DNA of 64,000 nucleotides from Pontibacterium sp049603715 (GCA_049603715.1 JBMYSW010000011.1:35801-99800), one strand, 5' to 3'; shown: positions 41,518 through 50,434, counted from the first letter of the stretch. A program made the numbers and translations. The notes: generated by a model from the letters alone, not told the origin.

Positions 41518-43851
41518 TTAGAACTCTTCCCATTCATCTGACACAGCAGAGGAGGTCGCTTTTACGGGAGACTTCACAGGCGCGGCAGGCTTAGCACTCG
41601 CCACTGGTGCTCGTGTAGCACGGGCCGGTGCCGGAGCAGCTGACGCCGTTGCTGGGGCTGCGCCTTCCTCAAGTCGGAAGAAAGCCACCAAGCGCTGCAA
41701 CTGCTGCGCCTGCTCTTCCATGGTCTCTGATGCTGCAGCCACCTCTTGAACCAGTGCCGCATTTTGCTGGGTGCCCTCATCCATTTGTGAAACCGCAGTA
41801 TTCACCTGAGAGATGCCCGTTGCTTGCTCTTCGCTCGCAGAGGCAATTTCAGAAATGATGTCCGACACCTTATCCACTGCACCCATGATGCTGTTCAGTG
41901 CCGCGCCCGACTCATCTACGTAAACCGCGCCTTCATCCACTTTGCTCACGCTGTCGTTGATCAGCTCTTTGATTTCTTTCGCCGCGCTCGCACTGCGTTG
42001 CGCTAGGCTCCGAACTTCGGATGCAACCACTGCGAAGCCACGACCCTGCTCGCCTGCTCGAGCGGCTTCCACCGCTGCGTTCAATGCCAACAAGTTGGTT
42101 TGGAAAGCAATTTCGTCAATCACACCAATGATCTCAACGATGCGCGATGATGAGGTACTGATCTCTTTCATCGAGCTCACCACTTTCTGCGATACCACAT
42201 TGCCTTGGGTTGCCATGGTCTTCGCTTCTGCCGCTAGGTCACGGGCATGACGAGCGTTTTCCGCATTTTGCTTCACGGTGCCTGTCATCTCTTCCATACT
42301 TGCCGCCGTTTCTTCTAGGCTGGCAGCTTGTGCTTCGGTTCGGTTACTCAAGGTCGCATTACCGTGTGCAATTTCCGATGCACCCACGGTGATGGAGCCT
42401 CCGGCACTCGAAATATCGAATACCATAGATGACAGCTTATCGAGTGTGGCATTAAGTGCATTGGATAGCTCAGCAAACTCGCCTTGATACTTGCTATCCA
42501 TGCGCTGGGTTAAGTCACCTTCAGACAAATCGCTGAGTAGGTTTTTAACATCCATTAATGGCTCAACAACCGTATCCAGTAGGCTATTCACCCCACCAGC
42601 TACATTTTTCATAAAGCCAGCGTAAGCTTCAGCATCCAAACGGCTGTTTAGCTCTCCACGTGCGGCGGCTTGAATCAGCGCCTGTACTTCTTCCTCAGCT
42701 TTTAACTGATCGGTCACATCGGCCCACTCAACCACCGTGCCCAAGCGCGTGCCGTCTTCGGCCACAACAGGGTTCGCCGTTAAATCGAACGAGCGTGGCC
42801 CAACCTTAATTTGGCCGTTAAAGGTTTTGGTAAGCGCGGCAATCATGTTGCGCTGGTGCGCTGGGTTTTTGTGGAAGGAGTCAAAGTTTGCTCCCACCAG
42901 TTTCGATGCATCAAAGTTTGGTAAGTCTTGGCGAATATCGTCTTCGGCATCTTTCATCATGGCTTGCACAGAAGCATTCATGTAGATGATGTCACCGTTG
43001 TTATCCGCCAACATGACACTCGACGACACATTGTCGAGCGCCTCTTGAATGCGCAAGGCACTCATGGCGCGCTCGCGCGCATCGTTCACTTCGTAACCCA
43101 TGCGAATTGCAAGAGACTTTAAGGCTCGACGTACAATGCCAACTTCACCAGGCTGATCGATATTCATCTCACAGAGGTATTCACCCTCTGAAATGGTCTT
43201 CATATCTCGGATCACTTGATCCATCGGCTGAACAACATTGCTCTTAATCACTTTTATAGCTGTACCTAACAACACTAAGAAGCCAAGTGTTGGGCCAATC
43301 ATAAAGAAGCCATCATGCACATCGGCTGCTATTGCACCCGCAGTAGAAATAGCACCAATACCTACTGCTACACCCGCTGCGGTGTATATCTGACGCATAA
43401 GCGTGCGAGTTTTTAACGCCGCTGGATCAGGGATGGCCGCTTCTTTGTTGCTTAACTTTTTGTATAGCTCCGGCGCAGCGGAGATTTCTGCTTCGGTTGG
43501 TGCGGTACGGACCGACATGTACTCAACGACTTCGCCGTTTTTAAAAATAGGCGTAACGTTCGCTTTTACCCAATAGTAATCACCAGATTTACAGCGGTTT
43601 TTTACCAACTTATTCCATGGGCGCCCTAGCTTTAGGGTATCCCATAAATCTTTAAACGCCGCAGGTGGCATATCAGGGTGGCGCACCACGTTATGGTTTT
43701 GGCCTACCAGCTCGGCTTCGCTAAACCCACTGATCTCAATGAAAGCCGAGTTCGCGTAGGTGATAGTGCCTTTAAGGTCGGTTTTGGTTACCAATTGCTG
43801 ACCGTCGCGCAGCTTAACTTCGCGATCCGTAACCGGCATGTTAATTTTCAT
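41518..43851 (-). CDS. Aer-like PAS methyl-accepting chemotaxis protein
   Basis: A 777-residue receptor. Residues 10-125 form an Aer-type PAS (ITYANSAFIEISGFSEAELVGQ, HNVVRHPDMPPAAFKDLW), which usually binds FAD or heme for redox or oxygen sensing; the cofactor here is not proven. Two TM segments (about 155-205) follow, then HAMP (about 205-265), a second PAS (about 265-385) with a further HAMP-like segment, and the signalling domain with tip NLLALNAAVEAARAGEQGRG. An Ala/Pro-rich tail leads to the C-terminal EWEEF, an xWxxF tether for CheR/CheB such as GWEEF of P. aeruginosa Aer2/McpB. Located between cheW and cheR. Confidence 0.94.
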   Translation of the reverse strand: MKINMPVTDREVKLRDGQQLVTKTDLKGTITYANSAFIEISGFSEAELVGQNHNVVRHPDMPPAAFKDLWDTLKLGRPWNKLVKNRCKSGDYYWVKANVTPIFKNGEVVEYMSVRTAPTEAEISAAPELYKKLSNKEAAIPDPAALKTRTLMRQIYTAAGVAVGIGAISTAGAIAADVHDGFFMIGPTLGFLVLLGTAIKVIKSNVVQPMDQVIRDMKTISEGEYLCEMNIDQPGEVGIVRRALKSLAIRMGYEVNDARERAMSALRIQEALDNVSSSVMLADNNGDIIYMNASVQAMMKDAEDDIRQDLPNFDASKLVGANFDSFHKNPAHQRNMIAALTKTFNGQIKVGPRSFDLTANPVVAEDGTRLGTVVEWADVTDQLKAEEEVQALIQAAARGELNSRLDAEAYAGFMKNVAGGVNSLLDTVVEPLMDVKNLLSDLSEGDLTQRMDSKYQGEFAELSNALNATLDKLSSMVFDISSAGGSITVGASEIAHGNATLSNRTEAQAASLEETAASMEEMTGTVKQNAENARHARDLAAEAKTMATQGNVVSQKVVSSMKEISTSSSRIVEIIGVIDEIAFQTNLLALNAAVEAARAGEQGRGFAVVASEVRSLAQRSASAAKEIKELINDSVSKVDEGAVYVDESGAALNSIMGAVDKVSDIISEIASASEEQATGISQVNTAVSQMDEGTQQNAALVQEVAAASETMEEQAQQLQRLVAFFRLEEGAAPATASAAPAPARATRAPVASAKPAAPVKSPVKATSSAVSDEWEEF

Positions 43852-43907
43852 TGTTTGTTCTCCTGATTAAAGCAGCTTGAGTAGGGCAGGCTACGACTCG
43901 CCCGTCA

Positions 43908-44411
43908 CTAGGCTTCCGCCCCTTGCATTTCAACAATTGCTAATTCGCCAGAATTCATTACATGATCCACATCTAAGATCACGATCATGCGCTCATCCAT
44001 TGTGGCCAAGCCGCGTAAGTACTCCGTATCAATCTGCCCATGAACCTTAGGTGGCGGCAAAACCTGAGACTCGAGAATGCGGTAGGTTTCCATCACGGCA
44101 TCAACAACGATGCCCATTACGCGTTCTTTTTCACCCGACATCACCTTCACAACAATGACGACTGTGGTAGGGCCATATTCAGAGGTGGGCAGGCCAAAGC
44201 GGGTGCGTAAATCAATAATCGGAATAATGGCGCCTCGGAGGTTAAGCACGCCTTTTACATATTTAGGTGAATTGGGTAAACGCGTAACAGGGCTCCAAAC
44301 GCGAATTTCTTCTACCCTTAAAATCTCTACGGCGTATTCCTCATCCGCCAACAAAAAGGTGAGATACTCCCGACCTTCTGATAACCCTGTTTCTGCGATA
44401 TGTTCACTCAT
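43908..44411 (-). CDS. cheW: chemotaxis coupling protein CheW
   Basis: Adaptor that links receptors to CheA. The 167-residue protein has the two-lobed CheW fold: YLTFLLADEEYAVEILRVEEI in the first lobe, RLPNSPKYVKGVLNLRGAIIPIIDLR in the conserved central part, and MIVILDVDHVM near the end. Between cheA (24-base gap) and the Aer-like receptor gene. Confidence 0.97.
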   Translation of the reverse strand: MSEHIAETGLSEGREYLTFLLADEEYAVEILRVEEIRVWSPVTRLPNSPKYVKGVLNLRGAIIPIIDLRTRFGLPTSEYGPTTVVIVVKVMSGEKERVMGIVVDAVMETYRILESQVLPPPKVHGQIDTEYLRGLATMDERMIVILDVDHVMNSGELAIVEMQGAEA

Positions 44412-44435
44412 TGGTTCGTGTCCTGTCCTGACAAA

Positions 44436-46586
44436 TTAGTGGTGGTTCGATGCAGTCACACCTTGGTTTTCACTGCCGTAGTTTCGTTGTTCTAATGCAA
44501 GCTCGATCATGCCTGCGACATCTAGAATCAGTGCCACCCCTCCGTCGCCGAGGATCGTAGAGCCGGACACACCTTCAACTCGCTTGTAGTTGTTTTCTAA
44601 ACTTTTAATCACGACTTGCTGCTGTTCGAGTAACTCATCTACCAGCAAGCCTGCCTTTACGCCGCCGTTTTCGATTACAACTAGCAAGCCGTCGTCATAT
44701 TCACCTGGGGCGCCGAGTGCAAAAACTTCGCGTACGTTAATCAATGGAATGTATTCATCACGGAAAAAGTACAAGGATGCACGCCCAGCGATGGCGTTAA
44801 TTTCTTCTGTCGAAACCTGAATCGACTCGACAATGGATATCAATGGCACGACGTAAATATCACCCGCCACCTTGGCCAGCTGGCCATCCAAAATGGCGAG
44901 GGTTAGTGGCAAGCGAACACTAAAGGTAGAGCCCTCACCGGGGCGAGAGTCCACCGATACATGACCACCTAAGGATTCGATATTTCGACGCACCACATCC
45001 ATGCCCACACCTCGTCCCGAAAGGTCACTAACCACTTCGGCCGTTGAGAAGCCTGGCATAAAGATAAGTTCGTTAATTTCTTGGTCAGTCATCACCGCGT
45101 CGGCGCTAATCAGACCGCGTTCGATGGCTTTTTCTTGAATTTTGGCGGTATTCAAACCGCGGCCGTTATCCGTGATTTCGATAACGATGTAACCGCCTTG
45201 GTGATAAGCATTCAGCTCTACCGTACCGGTTTCGTCTTTGCCCGCCGCCACACGTTCGTCGGGCATTTCTAATCCGTGATCGAGAGAATTGCGCACGAGG
45301 TGAACCAGTGGGTCACCAATTTTTTCCATCACGGTTTTATCAATTTCGGTTTGCTCCCCCTTGAGTCGCAGCTCCACTTTTTTACCCAGCTTTGAGCTTA
45401 CATCGTGAACCATGCGCGGAAAGCGGTTAAAAACAAAACTGATGGGCAGCATGCGAATGCGCATCACATCTTCTTGCAAGTCGCGGGTGTTGCGCTCAAG
45501 TTGCTGTAAACCTGTGGTGAGTTTCTCGAGTGCCTTGTGTTCAACGTCAGATAATTCGCGACCCACTTGACCCAACATCGATTGGGTAATCACCAATTCG
45601 CCTACTCGGTTAATCAACGCATCGACCTTATCGATACCCACGCGAATGGTTGCACCATCACCTGATGACTTTTTGCTAGACGCCTTCTTGTTTGAAGAGC
45701 TGGTTGAAGGGCTAGCTGAAGAGCTGGCAGCGGGTTTTGCCGGTGTGGCTGAGCTGGCGCCAGGAGCACTTGGTTTAGTTTCGGCAGTTTCAACGGGTGT
45801 TGCTGCAGGTTCTACAGGGACTTCGGCCTGTTCGGGTTCAGCAGTTTGCGGTTCGGCGTCCGCAGCGGCTTCGCTGTTACCTAATGGGCTTAATTTAAGC
45901 TCGCACTCGTCTTCAACCCATTCAAATACTTCGCGGATATCCTCTTCTGTACACTCACCTTCGAGGATGATGCTCCAGCTGAGGTAGCAGTTTTCAGGTT
46001 CTAGGTCATTTAGGTTTGGCAACTTATCGGTGTTTGCTGTAACCGTAACGTCGCCAAAGTCCTCCAATGCCCTAAACATCAGCATGGGTTCGTTACCGGT
46101 TTTAAATAACACGGGCTCGGCAATAAATTCGATTTGCCAACCCGTATTAGCTGACTCGCTGCTAGCCGATTCGGTTGCGGTTTCAGCCGTGGCCGACGGC
46201 GCTTCACCTTTAAGCAAGGCCACCATTTTGTGGTGCACTTCTTGAATTTGCGGCACCTCGCACACCTCACCTTCTTTTGCAGAGGCCAAAAGCAAACGCA
46301 AACAGTCCACTGCTTCTAGCAGAAGATTAACGAGATCACCCGATACGTCACGGTCTCCCGCGCGCATCTGGTCGAGCAAAGTTTCCATTTCATGGGTAAA
46401 TTCAGACACATGAGAAAAGCCAAAGGTGCCTGCGCCGCCCTTAATGGAGTGGGCCGCTCTGAATATAGCATTGATGGTTTCGATGTCCGCGCCATCAAGG
46501 TTCAATAGACTAGACTCCATTAAGTCCAGCCCCTCCTCACTCTCCTCTAAGAACGCGGGTATAAATTGCGAAAGATCAATGCTCAT
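44436..46586 (-). CDS. cheA: chemotaxis histidine kinase CheA
   Basis: Autophosphorylates and passes phosphate to CheY and CheB. The 716 residues comprise P1 Hpt with His46 in AAHSIKGGAGTFGF, a middle region with a CheY-binding-like P2 (about 150-245), a Ser/Ala/Pro-rich linker (about 245-305), dimerisation P3, HATPase P4 (VHLVRNSLDHGLE, DNGRGLN, SGRGVGMDVVRRNIE) and the CheW-like P5 to the end. Functional motifs look intact. Between cheY (21-base gap) and cheW. Confidence 0.97.
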   Translation of the reverse strand: MSIDLSQFIPAFLEESEEGLDLMESSLLNLDGADIETINAIFRAAHSIKGGAGTFGFSHVSEFTHEMETLLDQMRAGDRDVSGDLVNLLLEAVDCLRLLLASAKEGEVCEVPQIQEVHHKMVALLKGEAPSATAETATESASSESANTGWQIEFIAEPVLFKTGNEPMLMFRALEDFGDVTVTANTDKLPNLNDLEPENCYLSWSIILEGECTEEDIREVFEWVEDECELKLSPLGNSEAAADAEPQTAEPEQAEVPVEPAATPVETAETKPSAPGASSATPAKPAASSSASPSTSSSNKKASSKKSSGDGATIRVGIDKVDALINRVGELVITQSMLGQVGRELSDVEHKALEKLTTGLQQLERNTRDLQEDVMRIRMLPISFVFNRFPRMVHDVSSKLGKKVELRLKGEQTEIDKTVMEKIGDPLVHLVRNSLDHGLEMPDERVAAGKDETGTVELNAYHQGGYIVIEITDNGRGLNTAKIQEKAIERGLISADAVMTDQEINELIFMPGFSTAEVVSDLSGRGVGMDVVRRNIESLGGHVSVDSRPGEGSTFSVRLPLTLAILDGQLAKVAGDIYVVPLISIVESIQVSTEEINAIAGRASLYFFRDEYIPLINVREVFALGAPGEYDDGLLVVIENGGVKAGLLVDELLEQQQVVIKSLENNYKRVEGVSGSTILGDGGVALILDVAGMIELALEQRNYGSENQGVTASNHH

Positions 46587-46607
46587 GATTTTGCCCTTTT
46601 CTTATCC

Positions 46608-46970
46608 TTAACGAATCACTCGACGAATGGTCGAAATTAGCTTTTCAGGGTTGAAAGGCTTCACAAGCCAACCCGTCGCCCCCGCGGCTTTCCCCCGTGA
46701 CTTCATTTCAGGTGAACTTTCGGTTGTTAACACCAAAATAGGGGTAAATTTGAAGGCTGGCAGCTTGCGTAGCTCAGCACAAAACGTAATGCCGTCCATA
46801 ATAGGCATGTTTACATCGGTCAAAACCATGTCGAACCGACCAGACTTGGCACGCGTTAAACCTTCCTGGCCGTTGCCTGCTTCTACCACGGTGTAACCTT
46901 CTTGCTGCAAGCTGAACTTCACCATGCTGCGCAACGATGTTGAGTCATCAACCACTAGAATCGTAGCCAT
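46608..46970 (-). CDS. cheY: CheY-type response regulator
   Basis: A 120-residue single receiver. Acidic pair D8-D9, phospho-Asp52 in LTDVNMPIMDG, switch Thr in VLTTESS and Lys in LVKPFNP are all present, so it is a fully active receiver. It is the second gene of the cluster, between the first STAS gene and cheA. No CheZ or flagellar gene is present to show whether it acts on a motor. Confidence 0.95.
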   Translation of the reverse strand: MATILVVDDSTSLRSMVKFSLQQEGYTVVEAGNGQEGLTRAKSGRFDMVLTDVNMPIMDGITFCAELRKLPAFKFTPILVLTTESSPEMKSRGKAAGATGWLVKPFNPEKLISTIRRVIR

Positions 46971-47014
46971 TGATCTAATCCTCTAAATACTTTTTCACTT
47001 ATTACTGCTGGGGC

Positions 47015-47296
47015 TTAGTGCATAGCCGGCAGCCCCATTACTTGTTTTAACCCACACTGTTCAACGGACTCAGCCAAACTGGCTGTTACCCCAGTCCATT
47101 CGACCTTCCCTCCGCTTTGCGCAACCGTAAGGCAAGCGCTCGCCAACAGCTGAAGTCCGGCCGAGTCAACGTGATCGACCGCACTCGCATCCAGAACAAA
47201 GCTTGTCGGCAGCTCAGATAAAAAGTTTTGGCGAATTGATTCAACTTCAACAATCGTCAGAGCGATTGGCAAAGCGATTTGGGAATGTTCAGACAT
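47015..47296 (-). CDS. STAS-domain protein at the head of the chemosensory cluster
   Basis: A 93-residue STAS domain from ATG 47296, which has AAGGA at a proper distance; the frame runs back to 47338 but lacks such a site. The loop HVDSAGLQLLASACL keeps the acceptor Ser. It is the first gene of the leftward cluster, 44 bases before cheY. It is a second possible substrate of the SpoIIE-type regulator encoded at the other end. Similar STAS genes precede cheY-cheA in other F7-like clusters (recollection). Confidence 0.85.
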   Translation of the reverse strand: MSEHSQIALPIALTIVEVESIRQNFLSELPTSFVLDASAVDHVDSAGLQLLASACLTVAQSGGKVEWTGVTASLAESVEQCGLKQVMGLPAMH

Positions 47297-47422
47297 AACC
47301 TGTTCCTTTACGAAAATTCTTCGAGGCAATCTACCCATGAGGCCTTATCTCCCTGAGCTTCATCTGCGCAGATGAAAACCAATTGGGCACTCACAAAGCT
47401 CTCATCAACACAGTGATATTAG

Positions 47423-47448
47423 TAATCGGCACCGATCTCAAAACGTTA
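47423..47448 (-). promoter_or_regulatory. sigma-28 (FliA)-like promoter candidate for the chemosensory cluster
   Basis: On the minus strand TAACGTTT (47441-47448), a 10-base spacer and GCCGATTA (47423-47430) resemble TAAAGTTT-N11-GCCGATAA, with one mismatch in each box and a spacer one base short. It lies about 127 bases upstream of the first STAS start. Confidence 0.4.
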
Positions 47449-47769
47449 AGTTCCAGCCTAGACCAGCCTTGGATAAACGCACACCAATCCCATCAGCAAC
47501 AAAACCAAAAAACGATTTAAAAACATCAAAATCAAAAAATAAAAAATCAATAATTAATAATGATTACTCATTTTTATAAAAAGCTTCTTATATATTATTT
47601 TTTTTCAACTAAAAAACCTGCCACCAACAAAGTTTTTTACCCAATAAAATCAATGACTTAAAAACATAGGCGAAATCCATGCAAATTATTTGAAATGTTA
47701 TGAAAAATCATTTTAAAACAATAACTTATATGCGCAATAAAACCCATTTAAAGTTGCCAAATATCAAAA

Positions 47770-47798
47770 TTTAAAGTAGACTTATCATAAGTTAATAA
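47770..47798 (+). promoter_or_regulatory. candidate promoter for the 87-residue ORF
   Basis: TTTAAA (47770-47775), a 17-base spacer and TAATAA (47793-47798), 27 bases before the ATG at 47825. The match is weakened by the AT-rich setting. Confidence 0.3.
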
Positions 47799-47824
47799 CA
47801 ATTAATCGTTAGAGGTTTTAGATA

Positions 47825-48088
47825 ATGCAAGAGCGTGAAATTAAGCTTCTTTTTAAAGCAGGCGTGTTTGAATCTTGCCAGGCAATGCCAATTTCTATGG
47901 CTCGAGGTTGGACGTTAAAATTTGTCACTAAAGACGAAGAGGTAGTCACTCTTGACCTGCAGCGCTCTAAGAGTGAAAGAGAGTTTAAAAGTCTAGATGG
48001 CGCAGCAGCAGTGGCTCGAAGAATTGGATTTGAATGGCTGAATGTTCAGATTGGTGAAATGTCTTGGCGTGAAAAAGTCAGCAAGTAA
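47825..48088 (+). CDS. small orphan protein resembling the plasmid RepB/ParC-annotated family
   Basis: An 87-residue protein: MQEREIKLLFKAGVFESC, then MARGWTLKF, LDLQRSKSEREFKSLDGA and RRIGFEWLNVQI. Its layout (an AG near residue 12, a GW, a QR, FKSLDAAA, GF) matches from memory a short family in Pseudomonas plasmids and islands often labelled plasmid replication protein RepB or ParC. That label is probably inherited rather than proven. AGAGG lies upstream of the ATG. It is alone, between AT-rich noncoding DNA and a repeat-rich convergent gap, which fits recent acquisition; no mobility gene accompanies it. Confidence 0.7.
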   Translation: MQEREIKLLFKAGVFESCQAMPISMARGWTLKFVTKDEEVVTLDLQRSKSEREFKSLDGAAAVARRIGFEWLNVQIGEMSWREKVSK

Positions 48089-48428
48089 ACGTGACCTTAT
48101 ACTGATTCGTGACCCAAGAAAGATAACCATAAACTCAAGACTCTTGTTTAAAACAAGAATATTTCTGAGTTTCGTTAATTTTTCTAACGATCAAAAGTAA
48201 ACGCCATGAAATTTTTATGAATGGGTTCTCATTTGGTCTCTCACACGTTACTCGCGCGTTAAAAGCACAGCCAAAAGCTGTTAACTGTAGGTTAGTTAAC
48301 AGTCAAAATAGCCAACAAAACAAGGGATCAAAACACAGGGCGACCACAATATGAGGTGATATTGTGGCGAATAGAAATGAGAATAGGCCTGCCCTTAATG
48401 AGCAAGCCCAACATAGAAGTGTCTTGGC
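48089..48428. other. 340-base convergent gap with three inverted repeats
   Basis: It holds CTTGTTT-A-AAACAAG (about 48146-48160), CTGTTAACT/AGTTAACAG (about 48278-48302, 7-base loop) and CCACAATAT/ATATTGTGG (48344-48367, 6-base loop). None has a clear T run, and no ORF is seen. They may be terminators of the converging genes or protein-binding sites. Confidence 0.5.
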
Positions 48429-48884
48429 TTAGTTAACAGCCACGATCTTCACAGAGAATACGAGCGACATTCCCGCGTAAGGGTGGTTACGGTCAATCGT
48501 CACCACTTTAGGGCCCAAGTCCACAATTGTGGCAACCACTAATTCCCCAGTTTCGTCATCAGGCACTTGAATCAAGGTCCCGGTGCGGAGCGGCTCCAAC
48601 GCTTTAAAGTTCTCACGCGCCACATCTTCCACAAGGTCTTCATCATGGGGGCCATAGCCCTTTTCAGGCGTTACGGTCACTTCAAACTCATCACCGGCTT
48701 TTTTGCCAAGCATCGCCTCTTCTAGGCCTTGGGCAATTTTACCTTCACCCTGCACATAGCTAAGGGGCTCACCGTCGAGACTAGAGTCGAGCGCCTTACC
48801 TTTTTGGTCCGTACGGGTGAAATGAAAAGCGACTTGGCTGCCATCAACGATAGCGCCAGTGGATAAGTCAGAAGAATTGGTCAT
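48429..48884 (-). CDS. FKBP-type peptidyl-prolyl isomerase, SlyD-like
   Basis: Helps proline isomerisation in protein folding, cytosolic (no signal peptide). The 151 residues contain the SlyD/FKBP core: VAFHFTRTDQKGKALDSSLDGEPL, VQGEGKIAQGLEEAMLGKKAGDEF, an insert-in-flap chaperone domain, and DRNHPYAGMSLVFSVKI. The His/Cys-rich metal tail of SlyD is absent, so it is closer to FkpB. Last gene of a probable pdxH-esterase-FKBP operon with gaps of about 40 bases. Confidence 0.92.
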   Translation of the reverse strand: MTNSSDLSTGAIVDGSQVAFHFTRTDQKGKALDSSLDGEPLSYVQGEGKIAQGLEEAMLGKKAGDEFEVTVTPEKGYGPHDEDLVEDVARENFKALEPLRTGTLIQVPDDETGELVVATIVDLGPKVVTIDRNHPYAGMSLVFSVKIVAVN

Positions 48885-48921
48885 AACAGAGGAATCTTTT
48901 TAAAGGTGGATAACAAAAAGG

Positions 48922-49593
48922 TTAAGAAGGTAGTTGCTGCTTCATCCAGCGGCCGAGGTCGGTAAGCTGCTCTAAACAGAGCGAATGCCCCATATCATAG
49001 GTTTGCCACTGCGGTGTTAAACCGTTGGCAACAAGGCATTGATAGGCGTCTTCGCCCAAACTCATCGGCACCACGTCATCTTGACGACCATGGCCGATCC
49101 ATACGGGTAACGCCTCACTTTGGACCGATGCCGATAGCACCTCGTCAAAGCGCTCAATAAGAGGGATATAGGTCGATAAAGTGACGAGGCCACCAAGAGG
49201 TTGATCAAAGGTCATAGCACTTTGATACGCTAATGCACCGCCCTGCGAAAAGCCAAAGATAAAAATACGCTCGGCAGGAATACCCGTATCTAACTGAGCC
49301 TCAATGAGCTGGTGTACATAAGCAACCGACTCCTTGAGCGAGCCTTCGTCGATAAGACGTGTCGGTGACGCCGAGAGAATATCGTACCAAGAGGGCATTA
49401 CCCAGCCGCCATTAATGGTCACAGGCGCTTGCGGTGCATGGGGCAAAATAAACCGAATATCTTCAGGCAACCCCAGCGGAGCAATGGCATCGATAAAGTC
49501 ACTACCGTGTGCACCCAATCCATGAAGCCAAATGACAACTGCTTGCGCATTGTCTTTTGGGCCAACGACTAAAGGGGCTGCATATTCAGGCAT
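48922..49593 (-). CDS. carboxylesterase/acyl-protein thioesterase-like hydrolase
   Basis: A 223-residue alpha/beta hydrolase of the APT/phospholipase-carboxylesterase family. VVIWLHGLGAHGSDF gives the oxyanion region, FGFSQGGALAYQSA the nucleophile Ser (near 115), PVWIGHGRQDDVVP the Asp, and YDMGHSLCLEQL the His. Substrate is unknown. In a probable operon after pdxH and before the FKBP gene. Confidence 0.92.
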   Translation of the reverse strand: MPEYAAPLVVGPKDNAQAVVIWLHGLGAHGSDFIDAIAPLGLPEDIRFILPHAPQAPVTINGGWVMPSWYDILSASPTRLIDEGSLKESVAYVHQLIEAQLDTGIPAERIFIFGFSQGGALAYQSAMTFDQPLGGLVTLSTYIPLIERFDEVLSASVQSEALPVWIGHGRQDDVVPMSLGEDAYQCLVANGLTPQWQTYDMGHSLCLEQLTDLGRWMKQQLPS

Positions 49594-49635
49594 AACGCTT
49601 ACTCAACTTAATTCACTTCCCTCTTATATAACAAA

Positions 49636-50283
49636 TCAAGGCTGAATACGCGAGATATTCCAAGGGCTGCTGGCGGTATCGCGGCGGTATACAAAGCGGT
49701 CGTGCAGTCGGCTTTCGCGGCCCTGCCAAAATTCAATTTTTAGTGGTTCTAGGCAAAAACCGCCCCAACGCGCAGGCTTCGGCACTTGCTCATCTGGATA
49801 CTCAGCTTGTAGTGAGGCAATGGCGGCTTCGAGGGTTTCACGGCTATCCACAGGAGCGCTCTGGTGCGAAGCAACGGCACTCAGGCGACTGCCTAATGGG
49901 CGGCTTTGAAAGTATTTATCGGCCATGGTTTCATCCACACGTGTTACCGTGCCTTGGATGCGCACTTGGCGCTCTAGGGCATGCCAATAAAAGTGAATCT
50001 CGGCTTTTGGGTTTGCTAAAAGCTCGCGCCCCTTTTGGCTTTCTGTATCAGTAAACCAAACAAAACCTTGCTTGTTTACGTCTTTTAGCAACACAGTACG
50101 TACAGAAGGCCAGCCCTCTTGGTCGGCGGTGGCTAATGACATTGCCGTCGCATCTTTCGCATGGCGGCGTGCTTGTGCTAACCAAAGCTGAAAAAACTCA
50201 AAAGGATTCTCTGTGAGGTCCGAACGATCTAGTGCGCTGTTAAGGTATTCGCGACGTTCATCTTGCAAGGTTTGGTCTGTCAT
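49636..50283 (-). CDS. pdxH: pyridoxamine 5'-phosphate oxidase
   Basis: FMN enzyme that oxidises PNP and PMP to the cofactor PLP. From ATG 50283 (MTDQTLQDERREYL) it is 215 residues, near the 218 of E. coli. Features: FFQLWLAQARRHAKDATAMSLATAD, VRTVLLKDVNKQGFVWFTD (FMN and substrate), and the C-terminal WGGFCLEPLKIEFWQGRESRLHDR signature. The frame extends to 50313, but the extension is not family-like. Divergent from the lipoprotein gene. Confidence 0.96.
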   Translation of the reverse strand: MTDQTLQDERREYLNSALDRSDLTENPFEFFQLWLAQARRHAKDATAMSLATADQEGWPSVRTVLLKDVNKQGFVWFTDTESQKGRELLANPKAEIHFYWHALERQVRIQGTVTRVDETMADKYFQSRPLGSRLSAVASHQSAPVDSRETLEAAIASLQAEYPDEQVPKPARWGGFCLEPLKIEFWQGRESRLHDRFVYRRDTASSPWNISRIQP

Positions 50284-50434
50284 AGGGGTCTCTTTATGTT
50301 TGAGCTTGCGCAAGTAAAGCGAGGCCTAAGCCATTGTGTTAGCCGCACTTCACCAGACTTATTCTATACTTTTTGTACGCACTCGGCTGTGGCCAGTTCA
50401 CCTACGGCTGCAGTGACCACCTTGCCCTTAGGCA

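Larger units (their letters stand above)
47297..47824. other. 528-base intergenic region, AT-rich on its right half
   Basis: Bases 47297-47460 are of normal composition and carry a sigma-28-like promoter candidate for the cluster. Bases 47490-47820 are very A/T-rich with long A and T runs and no ORF. They lead into the small rightward ORF at 47825. Confidence 0.7.
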
